This document shows, piece by piece, positions 8,031-12,529 of a stretch of DNA of 12,529 nucleotides (within the stretch, counting starts at the first letter, position 1; every line of letters starts with the position of its first letter). A program made the translations under genes and the position numbers. A model generated the notes under the pieces. It was not told the DNA's origin. It did not search any database and saw nothing but the letters and a program-made list of their open reading frames with translations. The DNA is taken from positions 1 through 12,529 of the forward strand of contig CAMLNW010000055.1 in NCBI GenBank assembly GCA_946481495.1. Reading direction: 5' to 3'. This DNA comes from an uncultured Actinomycetes bacterium. GTDB lineage: Bacteria > Actinomycetota > Thermoleophilia > Solirubrobacterales > Thermoleophilaceae.

Positions 8031-8964
8031 GGTTGAGCGCCCTTGCGATCCGGTCGACGCAGAACTCCGGCATCCGCTGGTTGACCTCGCCGGCGAGCTC
8101 GATGAACTCGGTCGGCTGGCCGTACTCCCTGGCTTTCCATGAGAGGTAGAACGGATCGACTGGCAGGCAGTGGCCGCCCATGCCGGGCCCCGGCTCGAAG
8201 CGCATGAAGCCGTACGGCTTGGTCGAGGCGGCGTCGACGACCTCCCAGATGTCGATTCCCATCCGGTCGCAGAGCATCGCCAGCTCGTTGACGAGTGCGA
8301 TGTTGACCGAGCGGAAGACGTTCTCGAGCAGCTTCGCGAGCTCGGCCGGCTCGGGCGAGGAGACCTCGACGATCTCGTCGCAGACGAGCCCGTAGAGCGC
8401 GACCGCGCGGTCGAGGCAGTCCGGCGTCAGGCCGCCGACGATCTTCGGTGTCGTGCGCAGGGTGAAGTCGGTGCGACCGGGGTCGACACGCTCCGGCGAG
8501 AACGCGACGTTGAAGTCGCGGCCAGCGGCCAGTCCGGACTCCTCGAGCAACGGCACGAGCTGCTCGCGCGTCGTGCCGGGGTAGGTCGTCGACTCCAACA
8601 CGATCAACTGGCCGGCGCGCACTACGTTCGACAGCGCCTGCGCCGACGACAGCAGCGGACCGAGATCGGGCTCGCGGTTGCGCGTCAGCGGCGTCGGAAC
8701 GGCGATCAACACCGCATCGCAGTCCGCGAGCCGACCGTAGTCGGTCGTCGGCGAGATCCGCTCGGAGACCGCGCGCAACCGCTCCGAGGGGATGTCCTCG
8801 ATGTGGCTCTCGCCGGCCTCGATGGCGGCGACCAGGCGCGCCTCGTAGTCGACGCCGACGACGTCGACGCCCTCCTCGGCGAACGCTACGGCGAGGGGGA
8901 GCCCGACGTAGCCGAGACCGACCACGCCGACAGACTTCGCCGGCTTCCCGTCAGGGCTGCTCAT
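8026..8964 (-). pseudogene. WbpA-type UDP-GlcNAc 6-dehydrogenase, truncated by internal deletion/frameshift
   Basis: This is the N-terminal 312 residues of a UDP-sugar dehydrogenase that oxidises C6 to a uronic acid with two NAD+. The Rossmann motif is VGVVGLGYVGLPLAVAFAEEG (12-32). AVPTPL (88-93), ESTTYPGTTREQL (124-136), FSPERVDPG (155-163), KLLENVFRSVNIALVNELA (211-229) and MGIDIWEVVDAASTKPYGFM (235-254) follow. The catalytic loop is GPGMGGHCLPVDPFYL with C266. TTPKIVGG and ASTKPYGFM fit the WbpA/UDP-GlcNAc branch. The frame stops at TAA 8026 after RIARALNL, just before the C-terminal domain, which continues in another frame below. Start ATG 8964 (GTG 8967 possible) overlaps the epimerase gene by 14 bases. 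As read, the product lacks the UDP-binding domain and should be inactive. Confidence 0.88.
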
Positions 8965-10039
8965 CACGAGCAGTGTATGCGTCGAGTACGTCGCAAACGC
9001 GCTCCGCGGCATGTCCACCGCCGTACAGCTCGGGCCGCTCTTCGGCTGGCCGCGGCTGGTCGAGCGCGGCCAGGGCAGCCGTGGAGTCGAGGTCCACGAG
9101 CACGTTCCAGCCCGCGTCGACGGTCTCGACCCACTCGGTGGTGTCGCGCAGGGTGACGCACGGCACGCCGAGCAGGAACGCCTCCTTCTGGACACCGCCG
9201 GAGTCGGTCAGAACGGCGCGCGCGTGGGCGGCGAGTTTGGTGAAGTCGAAATAGCCGAGCGGCGCGGTCAGAACCACGTTCGGCGCGTCGGCGAGCCGCC
9301 GGCGCAGGTTGGCCTCCTCGAGCCGCACCGCGGTGCGCGGATGCAGCGGCAGGACGAGCTTGCCGGGGACCGCCTCGAACAGCTCGACCAAGCGCTCGAG
9401 TCGAACGGGATCGTCGACGTTGCCGGCGCGGTGTGCCGTCGCGGCCACGTACTCGCCGTCGGCGAGCCCGAGCCGGTCGAGGACGTCTGACCGCTGCTCA
9501 GCGATCGGCGCGAAAGCGAGCGAGACGTCGGCCATCACATCGCCGACGAGGTGCTTCTCGCCGACAGCGCGCTCTGCGTCGAGGTTCTCCATCGCCGCCG
9601 TCGTCGAGCAGAGCAGCAGGTCGCTCGCGTGGTCGGTGAGGACCCTGTTGAGCTCCTCCGGCATCGCGCGGTCGAACGAGCGCATGCCCGCCTCCACGTG
9701 GCCGACGGGAACTCCCGCCTGGGCCGCGGCAAGCGCGCCGGCGAGCGTTGTGTTGGTGTCGCCGTAGACGAGCACCATGTCCGGCCGCGCCGCGGCGATC
9801 TCGCCCTCCAGAAGCCCGAGGATGCGCGCCGCCTGCTCGGTGTTGCTGCCGCCGCCGGCGTGCAGCTCGCGGTCCGGCGCCGGCACGCCGAGCTCGTCGA
9901 AGAAGACGCGTGACATCTCGTCGTCGTAGTGCTGCCCGGTGTGGACGATCGCCTCTTGATGGCGCTCGCGCAGCAGTTTCGAGACGGCCGCCGCCTTGAC
10001 GAACTGGGGCCGGTTGCCGATGACGGTGAGGATCTTCAC
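8951..10039 (-). CDS. Non-hydrolysing UDP-sugar 2-epimerase, WbpI/WecB family
   Basis: Inverts C2 of a UDP-N-acetyl sugar by elimination and re-addition of UDP. The 362-residue GT-B-fold protein starts MKILTVIGNRPQFVKAAAVS. It has TGQHYDDEM (34-42), VYGDTNTTLAGALAA (91-105), GHVEAGMRS (113-121), MPEELNR (126-132) and TDSGGVQKEAFLLGVPCVTL (278-297) followed by RDTTEWVET. The TEWVET ending, in contrast to TERPE in WecB/MnaA, points to WbpI-like enzymes acting on UDP-2,3-diacetamido-glucuronate. One oddity is HRAGN at 203-207, where the family usually has HR.EN. Its ATG overlaps the aminotransferase stop (ATGA), and its end overlaps the dehydrogenase start by 14 bases. WecB activity on plain UDP-GlcNAc cannot be excluded. 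Confidence 0.93.
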   Translation of the reverse strand: MKILTVIGNRPQFVKAAAVSKLLRERHQEAIVHTGQHYDDEMSRVFFDELGVPAPDRELHAGGGSNTEQAARILGLLEGEIAAARPDMVLVYGDTNTTLAGALAAAQAGVPVGHVEAGMRSFDRAMPEELNRVLTDHASDLLLCSTTAAMENLDAERAVGEKHLVGDVMADVSLAFAPIAEQRSDVLDRLGLADGEYVAATAHRAGNVDDPVRLERLVELFEAVPGKLVLPLHPRTAVRLEEANLRRRLADAPNVVLTAPLGYFDFTKLAAHARAVLTDSGGVQKEAFLLGVPCVTLRDTTEWVETVDAGWNVLVDLDSTAALAALDQPRPAEERPELYGGGHAAERVCDVLDAYTARDEQP

Positions 10040-10833
10040 GCGAGCAGCTCGTCGCGGTGAGCGGCGAACGCCGCGGCGGCGGCCTGGGTGACAGTCCCGG
10101 GTGCGGCCGGCAGCTCGAAGTCCTCGATCGCTCCGATCGGCTGCACCTCGCGCGTCGTCGAGGCGAGAAAGGCCTCCTGCGCCGCCGCCTTCAGGTCGTT
10201 GAGCGCGACGCTGCGCTGCTCGACCTCGAGCAGATCGAGCAGGTGCGCGCGCGTGATCGACGCGAGCACGTGGTCGTCGAGTGGCGGCGTGCAGAGCGTG
10301 CCGTCGCCGTCGACCCAGAAGAACGAGGACGTCGGGGCCTCCAACACGCGGCCGTGCGGCGTGACCAACAGCGCCTCGTCGAAGCCGCGCTCGCGCGCGA
10401 TCCGGCTGCAGAGCATGTTGGCGGCGTAGGAGAGCGACTTGATCCCGTCGAGGACCCGCGTCGGCGCATAGACGACGCTGGCGAGGCGCGCGACCTCCGG
10501 CTGGGAAGGCAGCTGCTCGGTGATCAACACGCGACGGCCCGCGCGGGTCAGCAGCAGCCGCAGGCAGCCGTCGAACGAGCGCCCGCCGCGTGCCTCGAGC
10601 AGCTGCGCCGACTCCACCTCGTAGCGCTCACGGTGGAATGGCCCCTCGAGGCGCAGGTTGGCGGCCGACCGCTCCATGCGGTCGAGGTGCTCGCCGAGCA
10701 GCAGCGGCGAGCCGTCATAGACGCGCACGACCTCGAACGCCCCGTCGCCACGCAGCAGGCCGGGATCGGTGACCGGGACCAGCGTCTCCTCGGCCGGCGC
10801 GATCGCGCCGTCGAGGCAGGCAAGCTCGCTCAT
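10036..10833 (-). CDS. Class IV (fold type IV) PLP-dependent aminotransferase/lyase
   Basis: A 265-residue protein of the branched-chain aminotransferase / D-amino-acid transaminase / aminodeoxychorismate lyase family. LLRGDGAFEVVRVYDG (26-41) is the N-terminal motif. The PLP lysine is K132 in DGIKSLSYAANMLCSRIA. The conserved Glu of the cofactor pyridine nitrogen is E165 in GRVLEAPTSSFFWV, 33 residues on as expected. ASITRAHLLDLL (191-202) and EAFLASTTREVQPI (220-233) close the phosphate site. The sequence does not decide between transaminase and PabC-type lyase. It is the first gene of the sugar operon and overlaps the epimerase start by four bases. It might feed amino groups to the pathway or be a hitchhiking PabC-like gene. 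ATG 10833 has a short-leader promoter in front. Confidence 0.88.
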   Translation of the reverse strand: MSELACLDGAIAPAEETLVPVTDPGLLRGDGAFEVVRVYDGSPLLLGEHLDRMERSAANLRLEGPFHRERYEVESAQLLEARGGRSFDGCLRLLLTRAGRRVLITEQLPSQPEVARLASVVYAPTRVLDGIKSLSYAANMLCSRIARERGFDEALLVTPHGRVLEAPTSSFFWVDGDGTLCTPPLDDHVLASITRAHLLDLLEVEQRSVALNDLKAAAQEAFLASTTREVQPIGAIEDFELPAAPGTVTQAAAAAFAAHRDELLA

Positions 10834-10839
10834 GTGGAG

Positions 10840-10867
10840 TTCATACCAGCCGGGGTGGCGGTTGGAA
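10840..10867 (-). promoter_or_regulatory. Putative promoter of the sugar operon (leaderless)
   Basis: On the minus strand TTCCAA (10862-10867) and TATGAA (10840-10845) are separated by 16 bases, a plausible -35/-10 pair. The -10 ends six bases before the ATG at 10833, so transcription would start at or very near the start codon. No Shine-Dalgarno site is seen. The -10 lacks the final T of the consensus, so the call is tentative. Confidence 0.4.
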
Positions 10868-10906
10868 CCCGCCGTTTGCGGGCAGGAGAAGCACGTTCGA
10901 CGGAGT

Positions 10907-10911
10907 AGGAG
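10907..10911 (+). promoter_or_regulatory. Shine-Dalgarno site of the DUF6458-like gene
   Basis: AGGAG lies six bases before the GTG at 10918 and decides this start. It marks a leadered mRNA, unlike the divergent aminotransferase gene. Confidence 0.6.
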
Positions 10912-10917
10912 AGGCTT

Positions 10918-11127
10918 GTGACCATCGGATCGTCGATATTCCTGATCGCCGTCGGCGCGATCTTGCGCTACGCCGTCACCGCCTCGGTCTCCGGGATCGA
11001 TCTCCAGGTCGTAGGTCTGATCCTGATGATCGCCGGCGTGATCGGCCTCGTGATCGGCCTCTTCATGATGACCGCCGGCCGCCGTGACGACGGCTACCGC
11101 GACCCGCCCGGACCGCCCGTTCAGTAA
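10918..11127 (+). CDS. Small two-helix membrane protein, DUF6458-like
   Basis: A 69-residue protein starting MTIGSSIFLIAVGAILRYAV. It has two hydrophobic helices near 4-20 and 29-52 (LQVVGLILMIAGVIGLVIGL), then MMTAGRR and a short polar Pro-rich tail. The start, length and pattern match the small actinobacterial membrane proteins grouped as DUF6458; its function is unknown. GTG 10918 is supported by AGGAG six bases upstream. It is divergent from the aminotransferase gene (84-base gap) and ends six bases before a convergent gene. No partner is suggested by context. Confidence 0.85.
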   Translation: MTIGSSIFLIAVGAILRYAVTASVSGIDLQVVGLILMIAGVIGLVIGLFMMTAGRRDDGYRDPPGPPVQ

Positions 11128-11133
11128 CGGTGC

Positions 11134-11385
11134 TCAGTGCGCAGCGGTGGGCGTCTGCCCGCGCGACAGCTGCCACAGGCCCCAGGCGGACACGACCGCC
11201 CAGACGATCTCCAGCAGCAGGAAGCCCCAGTCCTTACCGTGCAGGGCGACGCCGGTCAGCACGACCGAGCCGACGAAGTTCAGCGTCAGGTAGACGACCG
11301 AGTGCGGCGACATCGCGTTGCGCTGGGCGGCGATGAACGCGACGAGGATCAGGGCTGCGCCGGCGATTTGGAAGATCTGGTCCAT
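11134..11385 (-). CDS. Small CBU_0592-like membrane protein
   Basis: An 83-residue protein with three hydrophobic helices, near 4-20, 30-48 and 53-72. Conserved-looking features are GAALILVAFIAAQ, then SPHSVVYLTLNFVGS (26-40) in the second helix, and GFLLLEIVWAVVSAWGLW. This layout (glycine-rich first helix, SPHS-x-x-Y-x-x-x-N-x-x-G) matches proteins annotated as the CBU_0592 family, whose function is unknown. ATG 11385 is preceded by a TAAGCT -10-like element six bases away, so a leaderless mRNA is likely. It lies 23 bases downstream of tetR on the same strand and may also be co-transcribed with it. Confidence 0.82.
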   Translation of the reverse strand: MDQIFQIAGAALILVAFIAAQRNAMSPHSVVYLTLNFVGSVVLTGVALHGKDWGFLLLEIVWAVVSAWGLWQLSRGQTPTAAH

Positions 11386-11391
11386 CGCGCC

Positions 11392-11397
11392 AGCTTA
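11392..11397 (-). promoter_or_regulatory. Putative -10 element of the CBU_0592-like gene (leaderless)
   Basis: TAAGCT on the minus strand ends six bases before the ATG at 11385, the spacing expected when transcription begins at the start codon. It lies in the 23-base gap after tetR. No -35 is recognised. Confidence 0.4.
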
Positions 11398-11408
11398 GGC
11401 AAGCGCCG

Positions 11409-12080
11409 CTAGGGAGACACGAAGCGCTGCTCAATCCCGTCGAGCACTGCCTCGAGCGCGACGTCGAAGATCGTGTCGCGCGACTGCTCGCGGCCGACGC
11501 CGAAGACCTTGGACATGCGCGGGAACTCGGACGGGTCGGCGCCGCTGAGCTGGCCTTCGAGCTCGTGGTCCTCGCGCAGCGTGACGACGTGCAGAGCGTG
11601 GCCGATCGTCCACTCGTGGACGATGCTCAGCGCGATCCAGGCGTCGGCCGGCAACAGGTCGAGGCCGGCGACCGCGGCCGCCGACTGCTCGGCGCGTCGC
11701 AGCATGTTCGGCCCGACGCGCGTGCCCTTTCCGAACGCCTGCAATGCCCAGGGATGTTGGACGTAGGCGGCGTAGGCCTGGCGCGCGATCTGGCGCAGCG
11801 CCTCGCGCCAGTCCCCAGGCAGCGGCTCGGGCACGAGCAGCTGCCCGCTCATCTCGTGCAGCATCAGCGCCACTAGGTCGTCCTTCGAGGCGATGTGGGT
11901 GTAGAGGCTCATCGGCCGCGCGCCGAGGTCGCTCGCCACGCGACGGATCGAGACGGCCTCGAGGCCCTCAGCGTCGGCGATGTCGAGCGCCGCGTGGACG
12001 ACGTCGGCGCGGGTCAGGCCTGCGGAGCCGCCATCGGCGGGCCCGTCCCAGAACCGCTCGTCGGAGGCGCGGTTCGGCAT
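11409..12080 (-). CDS. TetR/AcrR-family transcriptional regulator
   Basis: A 223-residue one-component repressor-type protein. The N-terminal DNA-binding domain is LTRADVVHAALDIADAEG (22-39), then the helix-turn-helix SIRRVASDLGARPMSLYTHI (44-63) and SKDDLVALML. The C-terminal ligand and dimer domain runs from about 80. It includes QHPWALQAFGKGTRVGPNMLRRAEQ (108-132) and LSIVHEWTIGHALHVVT (151-167), like the TetR C-terminal domain type of drug-responsive members. I chose ATG 12080 because TetR homology begins soon after, and a longer frame upstream would run through the operator into the divergent gene. It probably represses itself and the divergent oxidoreductase through the 12099-12137 repeat. 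The ligand is unknown. Confidence 0.92.
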   Translation of the reverse strand: MPNRASDERFWDGPADGGSAGLTRADVVHAALDIADAEGLEAVSIRRVASDLGARPMSLYTHIASKDDLVALMLHEMSGQLLVPEPLPGDWREALRQIARQAYAAYVQHPWALQAFGKGTRVGPNMLRRAEQSAAAVAGLDLLPADAWIALSIVHEWTIGHALHVVTLREDHELEGQLSGADPSEFPRMSKVFGVGREQSRDTIFDVALEAVLDGIEQRFVSP

Positions 12081-12087
12081 TGCCGCC

Positions 12088-12093
12088 ACGATA
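12088..12093 (-). promoter_or_regulatory. Putative -10 element of tetR (leaderless)
   Basis: TATCGT on the minus strand fits TAnnnT and ends seven bases before the tetR ATG at 12080. It lies just downstream of the inverted repeat at 12099-12137, so a bound repressor would cover the upstream promoter half. No Shine-Dalgarno site is present. Confidence 0.4.
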
Positions 12094-12098
12094 CCCGG

Positions 12099-12137
12099 GC
12101 CGTACACCGTATCGCCACTCCCGATACGGTGTACGGC
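12099..12137. promoter_or_regulatory. Perfect 16-bp inverted repeat, likely TetR operator
   Basis: GCCGTACACCGTATCG (12099-12114) and its exact reverse complement (12122-12137) flank a 7-base spacer, CCACTCC. Each arm also holds the near-palindrome TAC-N3-GTA, so two regulator dimers could bind about 23 bp apart. The right arm abuts the ATG of the FAD gene and contains its putative -10; the left arm is next to the tetR -10. This is the expected place and form for a TetR operator that controls both divergent genes. Confidence 0.75.
12125..12130 (+). promoter_or_regulatory. Putative -10 element of the FAD oxidoreductase gene (leaderless)
   Basis: TACGGT lies inside the right arm of the inverted repeat and ends seven bases before the ATG at 12138. 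Binding of a regulator to the repeat would directly block this promoter. No Shine-Dalgarno site or clear -35 was found. Confidence 0.42.
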
Positions 12138-12529
12138 ATGAACGAAAGACCGCCTACATTGATCCTCGGCGCCGGCCCCGCCGGCCTGACCGCCGGCTAC
12201 CTGCTCGCCAAGCAGGGCCATCCCGTAATCGTCTTCGAGGCCGAGGACCAGGTCGGTGGGATCGCCAAGACCGAGGTTCGCGAGGGCCCAGGCGGCGAGT
12301 ACCGCTTCGACCTCGGCGGTCATCGCTTCTTCACCAAGGTCCAGGAGGTCGACGACCTCTGGCACGAGATCATGCGCGAGGAGTTCCTGCTGCGTCCGCG
12401 GATGTCACGGATCTACTGGCGCAAGCGCTTCCTCCACTACCCGCTCCAGGGTCCGGACGTGATCCGCAAGCTCGGACCGATCGAGCTGGCCCGCTGCATG
12501 GCCTCTTACATACGCGCGAAGCTGCGGCC
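12138..12529 (+). CDS. FAD-dependent amine oxidase/UDP-galactopyranose mutase-like protein (partial)
   Basis: The first 130 codons of a flavoprotein that runs off the right edge. The N-terminus TLILGAGPAGLTAGYLLAKQ is a classical FAD-binding Rossmann GxGxxG motif. It is followed by VIVFEAEDQVGGIAKT, with the ribose-binding Glu, and FDLGGHRFFTKVQEVDDLW, a motif of amine-oxidase-like proteins. Related proteins often occur in polysaccharide gene clusters and are annotated as UDP-galactopyranose mutase or protoporphyrinogen-oxidase-like. The IYWRKRFLHYPLQGPDVI segment also fits that group. The substrate cannot be decided from this fragment. ATG 12138 follows directly after the operator repeat. 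It is divergent from, and probably controlled by, the TetR regulator. Confidence 0.88.
   Translation, partial: MNERPPTLILGAGPAGLTAGYLLAKQGHPVIVFEAEDQVGGIAKTEVREGPGGEYRFDLGGHRFFTKVQEVDDLWHEIMREEFLLRPRMSRIYWRKRFLHYPLQGPDVIRKLGPIELARCMASYIRAKLR

Noticed and set aside
8965..9195. N-terminal extension of the dehydrogenase frame into the epimerase gene
   Set aside because: The Rossmann motif of the family begins a few residues after ATG 8964, and the extension is a shadow of the epimerase coding sequence.
12081..12365. Longer TetR frame starting at 12365
   Set aside because: It would span the operator and lie antisense to the FAD gene; TetR homology starts just after ATG 12080.

Overview
The window is high-GC bacterial DNA with strong G/C preference at third codon positions. 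Gene content and order suggest an actinobacterium, and a member of the Thermoleophilia (Solirubrobacterales-like) is my best guess. That placement is inference from protein style, frequent leaderless-looking starts and a DnaC-type loader next to dnaB; no rRNA is present to confirm it.

Left part (1-5256): the edge holds the start of an unrecognised minus-strand protein with one hydrophobic N-terminal helix (1-180). Divergent from it runs a plus-strand housekeeping block: rpsF (S6), ssb, rplI (L9), dnaB (replicative helicase), a DnaC/DnaI-like AAA+ loader that overlaps dnaB by one base, and purA (adenylosuccinate synthetase). The usual rpsR (S18) gene between ssb and rplI is missing. The block links translation, replication-fork proteins and purine synthesis.

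Middle part (10833 down to 5276, minus strand): a tightly packed operon. In transcription order it has a class IV PLP aminotransferase, a WbpI/WecB-type UDP-sugar 2-epimerase, a WbpA-type nucleotide-sugar dehydrogenase, a Gfo/Idh/MocA (WbpB-type) oxidoreductase, a left-handed beta-helix (WbpD-type) N-acetyltransferase and a polytopic membrane protein. Junctions from the aminotransferase to the acetyltransferase overlap by 4 to 17 bases. The set resembles the pathway to UDP-2,3-diacetamido-2,3-dideoxy-uronic acids used in surface polysaccharides. The dehydrogenase is broken: its last third continues in another frame and about 19-20 residues at the domain junction are absent. The canonical DegT-type 3-aminotransferase (WbpE) is absent, and the only aminotransferase here is of a different fold.

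Right part (10918-12529): a small DUF6458-like membrane protein (plus), a CBU_0592-like three-helix membrane protein (minus), a TetR-family regulator (minus) and, divergent from it, the start of an FAD-dependent amine-oxidase/UDP-galactopyranose-mutase-like protein running off the edge. A perfect 16-bp inverted repeat lies between the last two and is the likely TetR operator.

Six genes that begin or may begin transcription units have a TAnnnT -10-like element 6-11 bases before the start codon and no clear Shine-Dalgarno site, which suggests leaderless or near-leaderless mRNAs. ssb and the DUF6458-like gene instead have good Shine-Dalgarno sites. No tRNA, rRNA, CRISPR array, insertion sequence or phage gene was seen. 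No gene-free stretch exceeds 300 bases; the longest is 674-814.
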